Origin: Adiantum capillus-veneris
Lineage: Eukaryota; Streptophyta; Polypodiopsida; Polypodiales; Pteridaceae
Length of the DNA stretch: 64,000 nucleotides
NCBI GenBank assembly: GCA_014529385.2
Contig: CM043970.1
Span: 42,330,779 to 42,394,778, forward strand
Direction: 5' to 3'
Shown here: positions 23,023 through 34,490 of the stretch, in pieces
Layout: every line of letters starts with the position of its first letter
How positions within the stretch are numbered: position 1 is the first letter of the stretch
Position numbers and translations under genes: made by a program
The notes under the pieces: generated by a model
The model's input: the letters and a program-made list of their open reading frames with translations, nothing else
The model's database searches: none
What the model was told of the DNA's origin: nothing

Positions 23023-23047
23023 GGTACACCGATCGCGATCGTTGTAT
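23023..23047 (+). promoter_or_regulatory. GATCGCGATCG dyad site, copy 5
   Basis: GGTACACCGATCGCGATCG then TTGTAT. Left arm and core are perfect; the right arm has decayed. Confidence 0.75.
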
Positions 23048-23986
23048 CACCATCAAACTGATATCTGAACACATGGCCTGGTTCTTAACATTGTGGGAAC
23101 ACATTGATGTGTTCTGTGCTTGAAAAAAGTTTTGTTTTGATGCCTCTAAGGGCCGTTGACCTATTTGACTCAATCCGACTTTGATTTGATCCATTCGCCC
23201 GTTTGTGCAATGATTTGCGCTTGCATGCGTAATAGACTTGATCTTTACTTGATAAGGAACATACCTATGAAATCTGGTATGAAATGCTGGCTCCGACCGT
23301 CCGTACGGGGTAGAAATGTGGCAGCTCGCTCTAGGTCAAGAAGCTCTCTTCTTCTCTCTCAAAATGTGAAAATGAACAATAAGCTAGAATTTTGGCCTAC
23401 CTGACCTATATCTCCCCGAGGTTTTCGTGACATAGGGCTGATTTTCCTTAACTTTCATCTCGAGATAATCTACATACCATCTGTGGGTCAAACCGTTCGT
23501 CATTCTGGTGTCATATGACCATTTGATGCAATTCTGGCGAAATGTGGTCATGATCATTAAGGCTGAAATTCAACATCTTCAGATTAGCTTCATATCTTCC
23601 ATGCTTGATAACCTTATCATGATACTTCAACGTTTGCTTCCAGAACTTGATTCCGACATTGTGGGCGATATTTTTTTAATTTTTGGAAGATTATTAACGA
23701 AAATCAAACGAAATAAATTGAAAATACTTATTGACTGGCGAAAATCAGCTAAAAATTATTATACTCACCCCTAAGCATATATTTTCACTAGAAGCATCCC
23801 AATGTTCCAGATTTTGTCATTACAGCTCGTTATTATATTGGTTGGATGATAAAAATGCTAAAAAATGCCAGATTTTGATCAAATTGGTTCGAAATTGAAC
23901 TCTAAAAATGAAAAAAAAAAAACAAACACACGCATTATGTACATATATACACGTTGGACCCCTCAATGGTCCTGAATGCTACTAGA
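23048..23986. other. Non-coding DNA after the element B polyprotein
   Basis: AT-rich towards 23700-23960 with an ACACACGC and TATATAC stretch. Short plus-strand frames show no recognisable family. Confidence 0.4.
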
Positions 23987-25150
23987 TCAGCAGTTACATT
24001 CAGCAGTTACTCCCCCCTTCCTAAACTGATTCGTCCCGGATGAAGGTTGTGTGCATGTGCATGGGTTTTCAAATCTGTGTTTATGCACGGCCGTGTAATG
24101 TGGCCCTATCCTCATGTTTGAGACAATGCATCGGGTAACAAAGTGTTGTGCAAGATGCGGGGACTGAATGTAATTTTCAGTGGCTTTGGATGGCGAGGCT
24201 AGCTGTTTATGCAACAAAAGAGCTTGCAGTTCAATTGCTCTCTCCTTGATTGTTGGTGTTTTGATGGCAACTATTTTTGGAACCCATTTGTATTCAATTT
24301 TTTCCATATTTTCCGATTTTGATGTAGGTTCTTGAATTTTCTTAGGTTTCCATTGCCCATTTGTTACTTCAGGCTTCCTGTGTTGACTTTTTGCTCGCCG
24401 TTCGATCTTTGTCCTTGAATTTTTTGTTGTCTCCAGCTTTTGTTGCCATTTCCACTCTAGATTAGATCTTGAAGGTCTTTGATATGGTGTTGCTTTCGTC
24501 AGGAGTTGTGCCTTGGGTAGCCATATCTGTCTCTGTTTGTTCTGCATGACGGTTTTCTTTATCCAAACTTTCCGAACAGCCATTTTCGGTGTTTCTGGCT
24601 GATGAGCTAATTGATTTTTGTCAACGGGGATAATCGGCCACGAGTTATTTATTTTAGCGAATGGAGTCATGTACGTGTTAGAGTTGTGTGTGTACATCAG
24701 TGCATGTTCTGACCATTCAGTAACTGCATTGTACGTTCTCATCCATGGAACTCCCAAACATAGTGATTCTCTGATTTCTCCTTCTTTCATTACGAAAAAT
24801 TGATGAGGACAACTATTTCCATCAATATTGATTGGTAAGTTTTCTATCCCTAATGTTGGCATTGTTGCCCCGTTTGCGGCTTGTAAATCTCATGTGGATT
24901 GCACTAGGGGTTCGTCAGTAAGTATCTTGTAAGTTGAGAAGTTGACCACATTGACTCTTGCCCCTGTCTCGATCAATGCTTGTTGATATCTGCCATTCGA
25001 AAGTCTGACATTGATGCGAACATCGATTCCTGTTTCCCATTGCTCGTCAGTGTGAATTATGGAAAGAGGAATTTGAGCATTATCTGCTGGTTGAGGAAGT
25101 CCTTGTTGTTGTTGTTTCTATTTCCGCTTTAAAATCCTGATTCTGGCCTC
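23987..25150 (-). pseudogene. Second retropepsin-like domain after integrase (element B)
   Basis: The frame is the same as the integrase tail at 25342-25154 and continues through two TAG codons (25154-25156 and 25118-25120). It then reads a retropepsin pattern. The active-site-like segment is ALIETGARVNVVNFSTYK, with Glu where catalytic Asp is usual. After a TGA come LQAANGATMPTLG, an HQFFVM strand and SLCLGVPWMRTYNAV, matching the hydrophobic-hydrophobic-Gly second loop (usual LILG-PWL). A Gln/Lys-rich basic tail with several Trp repeats runs to 23987. Gypsy elements usually have one protease, between Gag and RT; this element already has one at 28778-29400. The duplicate may be captured from another element or divergent with a new role. 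It is not catalytically typical as it stands. Confidence 0.75.
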
Positions 25151-25153
25151 CTC

Positions 25154-26332
25154 CTATGCTTGAGCTTTTGTCTCAACTGCTTTGTTATTGCGCTCCTTCG
25201 CAGCGTGGACTTTGGAAAGCATCTCTGAGGTTAGTAGTAGGTTGTACTTCTTCAATCTGCAGCAACTAATCCAATTAGGCATCTCCTCTCCCTCTAATGT
25301 CGCAAGCTTAATGGCACCACTAGATGATATGTCATGAATCACGTAGGGTCCATTGCCTCACTTTTTGAGTTTTTGAGAATGTTGTTTCAGGGTATACATT
25401 AGACGTAATCCCCCGTAGCAAATTCCTTGCCGATAACATGTTGATCAAAGAATGATTTCATGTTTCGTTTTTGCATGTAGATTGATGCAACTACTCTCAA
25501 TCTAGTTTCATCCAGTTTTTCCAGGATATCTATTTGATTGGATAATTCATGGCCCGTCCATTCTAAATCTTTAGCTACCCGAAGTGTCGGGATAAGACAT
25601 TCAAGTGCCAAAATCGCTTGAATTCCATAAACCATGTTGAACGGAGTCGTTCCAATTGAGGTTTTGTACGCTACTCTATATGCCCACAAAGTTGAATGCA
25701 GCTTCTGATCCCAGTCGGCTCTCGACTCACTAACAATTTTCGTGAGAATTGTCACCAAAATCTTGTTCGTACTTTCTGTTTGGTCCGTTAGCTTGTGGAT
25801 GATACAGAGCTGACTTCCTGTGAATTACCATGAATTCATCCAATAGGAATTCGATCACTTCATTGACGAAATGAGTCCCTCTATCGCTCACTATCTCTAT
25901 TGGTAAGCCATACCTGGTGAAAATGTTCTCATACAAAAACTGTGCTGTCGCTTTTGCATCATTTTTGGTTGTTTATTTTGCTTCAACCCACTTTGTTAGG
26001 TAATCTATTGCCACAATAATGTATTGAGCGTGCGTTTTATATCCAAGAGGCGCAATTTGTTCTACAAAATCTATTCCCCATTTTGCAAACGCTCTCGCCC
26101 CCATAATTAGCCTCAAGGGCATGTCATCTCGTGCTCTAGGAATCTTTGTCCTCTGGAAATCGTCACATCTCTTCACAAACTCTTGAGTGTCCATGCATAG
26201 TGTAGGCCACCATATGCCAGCAATAAGAATTGCTTTGGCCGTTTTGTCAGCTGAGAAATGTCCTCCAGCTTGTCCGCCATGTGCTTGCTCTAAGATAGGA
26301 ATGTATTCCTCTTTCGTCGCACACATTCTCAA
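25154..26332 (-). pseudogene. Element B integrase
   Basis: From 26332: a zinc-binding domain with HGGQAGGHF and CDDF (the usual second Cys of C-x-x-C is now Phe), and WGIDFVEQIAP carrying the first catalytic Asp. Then come IVAIDYLTKWVEA, and at 25936 EIVSDRGTHFVNEV with the second Asp. A frameshift near 25760 falls where the catalytic Glu is expected. The 25758-25399 frame covers the core end (WAYRVAYKTSIGTTPFNMVYG) and the linker helix. The tail (25342-25154) is the beta-barrel end GAIKLATLEGEEMPNW, followed by a basic helix that leads into the second protease-like domain. Confidence 0.9.
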
Positions 26333-26417
26333 TTGATTGTCTTTTTCCCTCTTGTAAAGATTGTCCTCAATCAGTACATAGTTTTCTACCTCTTTCGTTA
26401 TCGTTTTGATACGTGAG

Positions 26418-27040
26418 CTACTCGCTCCATCTTGGAACCATTTCTATGTTGAAGAGATATGCATCTGGAAAATCATCATCAACTCCTACAGGGTTTTCTC
26501 CATGCACCATTCTAGATAAATGATCCGCTCTTTGGTGTGTAGTTCCTTTTTTGACTACAACCGTGAAGTCAAACTCAAGTAGTATGATGAACCATCGTAC
26601 AATTTTTCCCATACTGCAAGGTTTGTTTACCAAGTACAGCAGTGCTTGGTGATCAACGAAGAATACAAATTCATTGGAAAGTAGGTAATGTCTAAACTTT
26701 TTCACAGCATAGATCATACCCAAACCCTCCCTTTCAGTTGTGTTGTGTAATTATTCTCTGCGCTGTTTAGTTGTCTACTGGAGTAACTGATTGGAAAGTC
26801 CATGTTGTTTTCTCCAGGTTGTGCAAGTATGCATCCTATAGCAAATGCTGATGCATCTACGTGGACATGGAATATCTTTTCCCAATCCGGGGCCCTCAAA
26901 ATTGGAGCGGATATCAATATTTTCTTCAAAGTTTGAAAAGCTTTCTCGCACTCATCTGTCCACTCAAATTTGGTTATCAATGCGTAAAGTGGTTTTGCAA
27001 TTATAGCGTATGAGTAGATAATCAGCGATAATATCCACAA
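26418..27040 (-). pseudogene. Element B RNase H
   Basis: The frame from 27040 gives the RT connection (FEWTDECEKAFQTLK, APILRAPDW). RNase H follows with FHVHVDASAFAIGCILAQ and ISYSSRQLNSAENNYTT. After a frameshift near 26720 it continues with MIYAVKKFRHYLL, VDHQALLYLVNK and a C-terminal THQRADHLSR. The key Asp, Glu-like and Asp positions can be seen, but the helix around ELE has become KGRVWV at the break. Confidence 0.9.
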
Positions 27041-28002
27041 TGGCCCATAAATGCCTGTACCTCCTTTACCTTTACTGGTCGTGGTAGATCAACAATTACG
27101 TTGATCTTCTCTATGTCTGTCCAAATACCATTTTTGGACACTATATGTCCCCATATTTTGCCTTGTCTTACCATGAAGACACATTTCTCTGAATTTAGGC
27201 AAATCCGATATAGTCTGCATTTTTCGAACACTTTGGTCAAATGCTCTATGTGCTCCAAACTTGCAAGAGAGTGAACACACAAGTCATGCATGTAAATTTC
27301 TAAGAACTGTCTTAGATATTCTTTAAAAGCATGACCCATCAGCCTCTGAAATGTGGCTGGTGCATTCGTTAAGCCAAAAGCCATTACCTTGAATGCAAAA
27401 ATGCCCCATTTGGTTGCAAAAGCCCTCTTGTGTTGATCCTCTGGCTTAATTGCAAGTTGGTTGTAGCCTAAAAAGCCATCTAAGAAACTATAAGCTTCTT
27501 TTCCTGCCACTCTTTCTATTACATGATCAGTAATGGGGAGGGGATAATTATCCCGAATTGTAGCAGCGTTTACTTTCTTGAGATTGACACACACTCTCAA
27601 CTTTCCATTTTTCTTTGGGACCACCACAAACGGTGAAACTCAGTCAGTGTGCTCAGTTTCGTAGATAAACTCTGCCTCTCTCAGCCTATCTATCTCCTCC
27701 TTGATTTTCCTTGCAAACGTCTCATTGTAAGTATAAGGACGTTGTCTGCTTGGTTTGGCGTCATTCTTAAGGGGTATTCTATGTTGACAGATACTTGGAT
27801 CCACCCCCTTAAGATCTTTGTATGTCCATGCAAACACATCTCTATATTGTTTAAGCGTAGCTATCAAAATCTTTTCCTCTTCTTCAGTAAGATCCGTGGC
27901 AATATATGCAGGTTTTGGATCTTCTCCTAGCTCCGCTAGATCTATTTGTTTGGCTTTTTCAAGACCGTCATATGATGTACGAGGTTCCTTCAATTCCCTC
28001 AT
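27022..28002 (-). pseudogene. Element B reverse transcriptase
   Basis: The N-terminal part (28002-27640) contains ILIATLKQYRDVFAWTYKDL and a HRIPLKNDAKP segment, then RPYTYNETFARKIKEEIDRL. One TGA separates it from the palm (27627-27022): VPKKNGKLRVCVNLKKVN, NYPLP, SFLDGFLGYNQLAIKPED, AFGLTNAPATFQRLM. The catalytic box reads YMHDLCVH in place of YMDDLCVH, so one of the two metal-binding aspartates is lost. The gene would copy element RNA into DNA; this copy cannot. Sequence order and length are normal for gypsy RT. Confidence 0.93.
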
Positions 28003-28774
28003 CGGTTGTTGAACTATGATTTTTCTATCTTGTATGGTATACTTCTTTTAATGGGACGGTACATCCATCTTGCCAAAATTCGTGTCCTCATCTGTTTTCA
28101 TTTCAGTTTTCCATATGTCTTTGAAGGGTCGGTTTGAGCTTATTGTACTCTGTTTTCCTCTCTGTTTTGGTCATTCTAGACCCTGTTTCCCCCTCCTTAT
28201 GTGTCTCAGTCGTTTGCTTTTTGCGTTTGTTCTTCTTGTTGTTTTTCCATGGTTTAGTTTTGATAAACCGGCCAGTGACCTTGTCTTTGACACAATCGTC
28301 AGCTTTTACAAGCCTTAGATATCCCGTTTTGTCATTGACAAGAGGCATGGGTTTATGCCTATTCGCTCTTGATTTCCTTGTTCTCTTTGATCTATACCGC
28401 TCTTGTCGACTAGATTTTTGGTTAGAAAACTCGTAAAATCCATCCGGTCTCGACATATACTTCTTATTTTTCTCTAATCCACTTGACCTTTCGTCATCAG
28501 CATGTATCATTTGGATTTCATCACCCAGTGATGGAAGGTCATCGCTTAGTGAATCTGTGAATTCCTCCTCTGTTCGATTCCTATCGTCCATTGCAGATAT
28601 CTCATCTAATATTCTTTTACACTCAGTTTCACGTAGTGGTTCTTCTTGTTCCTCGCTATCTGATCCTGACTCAAGGATGACGCTAGCCATTTGCAACATT
28701 ACTAGGTCGTATCCTTCATCGTCACAAAATTTTGTAGGTGTGCATTCGTTAACACATACATCCAAGGTCAACAA
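28003..28774 (-). pseudogene. Charged linker between protease and RT (element B)
   Basis: One open frame (28774-28103): an acidic first half (SGSDSEEQEEPLRETE, DDERSSGLE) and a strongly basic second half (RYRSKRTRKSRANRHK, KNNKKNKRKKQ). No domain is recognised. It is in the same frame as the upstream protease, so it was part of the polyprotein. Confidence 0.65.
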
Positions 28775-28777
28775 TAT

Positions 28778-29400
28778 CTAAGTCCACCCAAATGGCTCAA
28801 ATAAATGTTCAGGGAAAGGTTCTAGAAGATAAGCCTCGTCTTCTACTGACCTTTCCAACACACATTCCTCTTTGATTAAGTCTCCACATTCAGATGCTCC
28901 ACACATCCAAACACTTGCTTTCGTTTGTAACCATGCAAGTATTTCCTTTCCGTTCACTGTGGTTGAATCAAATTCTTGCACTGGTGTTTTTGCAACCTCT
29001 CTATAGCTGTGATCCTTCATGTTTATTTTCGTGATTAGCTCCTCATGCCTTAGGTAAATTTGGTCGTACCCCCAATCTTGTATCATTTTGAGTTGATGCA
29101 TAAAAGGTCGCCCCAAAATAATATCAAAGTTGTTCGTTTTCCCGAAATCTACCATGGCAAAGGTGTGCTCATAGTTAATTCCACACGAAGTTACAACTAT
29201 TTGGTCCAGGATTCCCAATGGTCTCTCTACATACCCATATGCGAGTTGCAGTTTCATTCTCGTCTTTCTGAGAGATGGACGGCCCCATTTCTCCCAGATT
29301 TTCTTTGTAGCAATTGCAACTCCCGCTCCACTGTCTAGGATAGCTATCGTCTTTATATCCTGATATTTGACAGGTAAGGTTGTATTACCTTCCTCGCCTT
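28778..29400 (-). pseudogene. Element B aspartic protease (first, canonical position)
   Basis: From about 29400: IKTIAILDSGAGVAIATKK carries the DSG active-site triplet. Next come RMKLQLAYGY and the second loop FDIILGRPFMHQL. About 120 residues, the normal retropepsin size, then a C-terminal extension to 28778. It lies between Gag and RT, as usual for Ty3/gypsy, and would cut the polyprotein. It keeps the catalytic Asp, unlike the second copy at 23987-25150. Confidence 0.9.
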
Positions 29401-29404
29401 CACA

Positions 29405-31251
29405 TTAATCTCCGACCTTGTTTATGGGCACAGGTTGGGCTTTGGGTTGACCTTCCCGTTTGTTTTCTTCTATAGTAGGGTTTGTCTGAAGAGGAATCTT
29501 TATTCCTTTGTTCTCCAAATGTTTCCCCATATCTTCCCATAAGTGTGGTCTAACTCTCAAGAGTTCTAACAGTGTGATTGTGCATGTTACAGGTGTCGAC
29601 AGCATCTCTGGAAGACTTTTTGAGTTAATCATTTGTGGAATAGTTCTCATCTGGGATGGAACTAATCTTATCTCCGATTTTGCCTCGTGTTCACCTATAA
29701 ATGAAGGCAGGGTTTTCAGGGATTGAGCTTTGCTTTCCATCAAAACCTCCGTTCCTGCATCTCCATATAGCGATTGTATATCTCCTGGATAAAATTCGTT
29801 GTCCATATTAACTTCAGGAATTGGTGCAGACTGTAACGTCACGCTTCCATTCTTTCTATTTCTAATGGTTTCCCATAAGTGCTGTGGCCATGGTTCTTCC
29901 ACTTCTGGAATTGGCATTATGGTCATTGACTTAGCGTCATGAGTGGTGTTCGGCACCACTCGGTGATCCAATGACAATATCGTTTCAGGCCTAGGTCCGT
30001 TTACTTGTTCTGATTCATCGATCTTCAGTTTTTCTCGCTCTTTGTGAATCAGCACTTCTTGTTCTAGGGTTCTAATCACATTAGGTTCCATCAATGCCTG
30101 GGCTATTTCAATGAGGTGTTTATTACATTTCCAAACGCTTCGTTTCCACTTCTGGTTAAGGATAAGTCAACCATCTCTGTTCTAGGGTTTGGTTTGTTTT
30201 TAGCCTCGCTTCATACACTTGTAATAGAGCATCTAAAGGCTCTACCACTTTCTCGACCAAGACTGATCCCCCTGAGGATGCTTTCCTCGGCTTGTTGTTG
30301 TCCTCAGTAGTTTTACTATCTCTCTCTTGTTTTAGTTGCTCTTTCATTTCATGTAACTCATTTTGCATGGCGATTTGGGTTTTCATCCTTCTTGTTTTCA
30401 TTCTGTCTCGTTTCGCCTTCCAAGATTTCCGCTGTGTTTTTACAAATAAATTCGCGTTTTCTGTGGGTATTGGCAACTCAACCTGAGTCTTCCAATGGCT
30501 TGTTTTTCTCTAAGTCCTTGGCTTGGGCTCTGGTTACCGCATTGATTTGGATGATGGGTTCGATTTCTGATCCACTGCTTGCAGTTGGTAACACCCCCAC
30601 AATATTTATAGTTTCTTTTCCCTTGTTGTCCGGATTCTTTGGGCAATCTGGCAGTATGTGATTCACACCACACCCATCACAAAACCCAAAAATTTTCACT
30701 CTTTCGCCTTTGAAAGGAAAATTACGCTCCCAATGATCTATACTTCCACAGCTATAGCACGGTCCAATTGGTGGTTGATTAGGAGGTTGTCCCATAGGTT
30801 GTCCCGCCCTATTAGGATATCCTCTCGGTTTGTAGTTCTGGTTCACAATGAACATTAGCGTTCTTTCGTCCACCAAATATTGATCCCTCGAAGGTTGTGC
30901 TACATACATTGGTGGTGCCATACCCTCGTTATTTCCCCATGGTAGATAGGCTTTGTCTACGTATATCTGTGGTTCAGGTTCAGTTACGTAAGGCTCATTC
31001 GGTTCCTCGTAATAAGAAATTTGAGGCGTACTATTTGTTCCTGGTGATTCTTCATAAGGTTGAGCATACCTAATCATGGCCCTATTTTCTTGTGGTAATG
31101 GAGGTTGTTGACCCAACACAAGTTGAGGTCTGTCTGCTCCTGCTACCATATTCACATTGGCCCAACTTGATATCTTGGAGGAGGTGGATGGGGTGGTCCT
31201 GCTGGAGGTCCATACGGCCTTTCCCTCACATAGTTTTTGTTGTAAAAACAC
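29405..31251 (-). pseudogene. Element B Gag, nucleocapsid and C-terminal region
   Basis: Three successive frames. 31251-30478 is Pro/Gln/Tyr-rich with two zinc-knuckle-like motifs: CYSCGSIDHWERNF (last Cys lost) and CDGCGVNHILPDC (Cys-x2-Cys-x3-His-x4-Cys). 30476-30156 is a Lys/Arg/Gln coiled coil (WKAKRDRMKTRRMKT, MQNELHEMKEQLKQE). 30094-29405 is a hydrophilic linker leading to the protease. Nucleocapsid knuckles bind the element RNA. Confidence 0.75.
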
Positions 31252-31334
31252 TCATCCATGCCATGGTTTGTCCATTTTTTCTCTATGGCGCATCATCTTA
31301 GTACTCGTCCATTCGCAACTGGTACTTTCGGCTA

Positions 31335-32729
31335 TTATGTGCACCACGGCATCGGGTGATCTCCCCCACATATGTCACATTTCCTCATCTGAGGCTGTCT
31401 CATCCCCGGATTTGGTCTCATATGTTGCTGCATTCTCTTTGTTACTTCCTCTATCATTTGGTCAGCTGTCGGCATCAAAGGATCCTGAGCATCTTTCTTG
31501 GTAGAGGGTTCACTCTTAATAGATGAAGAGCCAGTGGTTACTGAATCAGTATCCTCTGACACTTCCCCATATGCTTTGCAGTTATCAACAAGATATAATG
31601 CTTCCCTTGTAACCTATTCAAATGTGCTATAGGCTTTCAAGTGAAGGTCCTTTTTTAAGGTTTCATTTCTAAGTCCTTCAATGAAGAGTACAGACAATCT
31701 CTCATCTTGCGGTAATTCTCTCCCTGGGCACCTCTCAATGTATTGCTTGAATCTCAAGGATTCTTCCTTCACTTTTTCGTTCTCCTTTTGTTTAAAAGCA
31801 TATGTCTGTGATACAGTATTATTCTTTATACCCCTTTTTGAGAATTCTTCCACGAACTCCCGTAATACATGTTCAATATTTGGACAAGTTTTAGGGTTCA
31901 AAGGTTGAAACCATGTTAAGGCCGTCCCTTCCAAGGTCAGCCCGAATCCCTCATACTAAGTATGTAATGTTCCCATGGGACTTGGCATAGAATAATGAGG
32001 TCGACTAAAAGAATCCGCTACATGAGTCCTCTCTCCACCTGTTGCCATCGGGTCTAGCATGACACTTGTAGGTGCTGGTCTCAGTGGGCTTGGAGTGACA
32101 TAATAATGGTGGAGTGGTCCACCAAAGTACGTATATCCTTCCAAATCCTTTTTATCAATTGCTGCATATCGTCTTCCATATTTGTCATAGGCGACAATTT
32201 TCATTTCTGATGCCTCTGTGTAGGTGAAGACATAAAGTCTTTTCCGCTCTGTCATCTCATCGACGTAGGGTTCCTCGCATCTATAATAGAGATCTTCCTC
32301 TCCATTATTATATTTGTCTAACCCCACGTAGACGTTGTCTATGTTGATTCTCAAAGTTTCATTTTCTCGCCTTAACCCTGCATTAGGGAAGCTCATTGTT
32401 GGTGCTTTCTGCGCAGGTTCTTCATCTACTTTGGTTTTCGAGCCCATCAATCCCCACTTGTCCACAATGTTAGGATTCAAGACTACCAAGTACATGATAC
32501 CTTCATCATCTAGGTACTTATCTCCGCTATATCTCACAGACACTAAGTCCTTGCACTCACTTGGTCTATCTTCTATTTTCACACAGTAGCGGTCCATACC
32601 ATCTTTGTAGATCTTGGCACCTAGCTTGTTGTCATACTGATACTTGATGAACAATAGCTTCATTGTGGCCAAAGGGTCTGATGGTCCTGTTGCCATGTTT
32701 TCTCTTTTGTTTAGGTTTAAATGTCCCAA
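31335..32729 (-). pseudogene. Element B Gag, N-terminal and capsid region
   Basis: One frame with stops near 31956 and 31614. The first 255 residues (32729-31959) are an unfamiliar domain with many Tyr/Asp (KYQYDNKLGAKIYKDGMDRY, GEEDLYYRCEEP, YTYFGGPLHHYY). The second part is a standard gag capsid segment: LEGTALTWFQPL, LREFVEEFSKR, SLRFKQYIERCPG, LFIEGLRNETLKKDL. A first knuckle, CDICGGDHPMPWC, lies at the end (31390-31340). The long N-terminal domain is more than usual for a plant gypsy Gag. The start codon is chosen at 32729 because the frame closes shortly upstream; an internal Met at residue 12 is also possible. Confidence 0.8.
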
Positions 32730-33209
32730 GTGTTCCGTGAAATACTCGTAAGATCTCTCTGAAGAAGTATCGGAAATACTTTCTTTAGGGATCGGTTCTA
32801 ACGGTCGTACTACACTTTGGTTTACACTCTCCTCCGTTGATAAAACACTTGCTTGATCCGCTAAATTTCAGTGTTGGTTGTTGATTTGTTTTTCCGATCT
32901 CAAAAACATGCAGAAAGTGGAATTTACCGACTGAGTCCAAAACCTCTCACCTAGAAATGGAGTTATCTTCCAAACCTCCCGATTGCATGGATTGTTACTT
33001 GATCGGTCTCTGCAAATGAATACACTTGATGGTTATGAGATCACTATATCATTCCAACTGTCACCAAATTCAACAATTTCACAATGACTTCAACACAATT
33101 TTGCTTGCAAATTATTGACAGTATGTCCAATTTCGGTTTTGACAACTCCTGATATCTTAAATAGTCTAGGTCTATGAACATGTCAAAAATGAGTCAGATC
33201 TGGGCCAGA

Positions 33210-33233
33210 GGTACGCTGATCGCGATCGTACTT
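33210..33233 (+). promoter_or_regulatory. GATCGCGATCG dyad site, copy 6
   Basis: GGTACGCTGATCGCGATCG then TACTTCTGAGCCCAAAT. The right flank is shared almost exactly with copy 7. Confidence 0.75.
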
Positions 33234-33651
33234 CTGAGCCCAAATTTTATGAAACTTCACCAGCTTGTTCACTAGGCTATTTTAAGGCTACCCACCTGAT
33301 ACTTTTGTATTCAGACTCCTAAAAGTCAAGCTTTTACCAGTTCTTTGTTGGGAGTATCTGTTTTCCTGAATCTGTCAGTTTGACTTGATTTTGGTGTTTG
33401 TTTTGGGATTTGAAAGCTATCTGGGGTTGTCCTGTGTACAGGCTATCCCCCTGTATGGTTCTTCCCAGTTTTGATGTGTTTTGGTCTACTAAAAGTCAAT
33501 TTCTATGCCACTTTAGCAGTTTTTGACTTGGATCTGTATTCAGATGGTTTGACAGGTATTTTGAGGTTTTTGGCTCTAGGTCCTTTAGACTTTTATGTTT
33601 GTATACACCTGAGGATCCCACAGATGAAATCTGGTCAAGATCTAGCACTTG

Positions 33652-33673
33652 GGTACACCAATCGCGATCGTAC
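33652..33673 (+). promoter_or_regulatory. GATCGCGATCG dyad site, copy 7
   Basis: GGTACACCAATCGCGATCG then TACTTCTGAGCCCAAAT. One core base has changed. Confidence 0.75.
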
Positions 33674-33924
33674 TTCTGAGCCCAAATTAGACCAAATTTG
33701 ACATACTTGTAGGCACTAATGTTTTAAGGCTATCCACAAAGTCTTTTTCCATTTGGATCATCAAAAGCCAAGATTTTGCACTTTTTGGGTCTATCAGGCT
33801 AGTTTTACCCAAGTGGCCTGATTTCCTTCATTTTTTATGTTTTTGGGTGTGGTTGCTTTAAACAAACTTGTTTAGAATCCTATCAGGAAGGCACACAACA
33901 AATCTTGTCCAATTCTGGCACAGA

Positions 33925-33950
33925 GGTACACCGATCGCGATCGCAGTACC
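33925..33950 (+). promoter_or_regulatory. GATCGCGATCG dyad site, copy 8 (most symmetric)
   Basis: A 26-bp dyad: GGTAC, AC, the 12-bp palindrome CGATCGCGATCG, CA, GTACC. Only the two 2-bp spacers break perfect symmetry. Confidence 0.8.
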
Positions 33951-34472
33951 TAGGCCAAATCTGATGAAATTTTGTTTGCTCCCTCTGACAAGTGTTTCCC
34001 AGTGTTTTGTGCTACCACTTTGTGATTTGAATCAATATCAACCCTGTTTGGTCAGATTTTCTAAATTTCAGAGTCTTATGGCCTTTTTTGCCAAAGTTAT
34101 GGTTTTCTGGCTTCTCGACTCTATCTTTTTCCCCAAATCTGACTGGAATGTGATTTACTTATCCAACTCCTAAGTACAGAAATGAAAGAACATAAAGAAA
34201 TGAATCAAACAAAACAAACAAGACGGATTTCGGGTGAGATTTCAATACTCAATCGAATTAGAGAAATTGAAGAGCAAAAATGCTTTAAACACTCTCACTC
34301 ATAGCTCCCTAAATCTCCTAAGAGAGGATCTAGCCAGTCCACTGACTCTAGACTCCACTAAGCTCTAAACGCTTGTCTAGCAGCCTAACTGAGGTGTAAA
34401 ATGGATTTGTGGATTGATCTTCTTTTAAGGAAGTTAACTGCGCACTTGGTCACTCATCACCTAAGGTGCATT

Positions 34473-34490
34473 CTACGGCAACGGCTCCAA
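34473..34490 (-). promoter_or_regulatory. Primer-binding site of element B
   Basis: On the minus strand, directly after the 5' LTR, TTGGAGCCGTTGCCGTAG. It is close to the TGGCGCCGTTGCCGGGG site used by many plant gypsy elements (tRNA-Asp type), with a few changes. Confidence 0.75.

Larger units (their letters stand above)
32730..34472. other. Long leader of element B
   Basis: About 1.75 kb between the primer-binding site and Gag without a supported gene. It holds three dyad sites embedded in a degenerate block that is also found at 21.9-23.1 kb. Such a leader is where packaging and dimerisation signals lie in retroelements. Confidence 0.6.

Noticed and set aside
23987-25150. Gag-protease start of another element inserted after integrase
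   Set aside because: The frame runs on from the integrase tail with no LTR, primer site or target duplication. Kept as a fusion, although insertion is not fully excluded.
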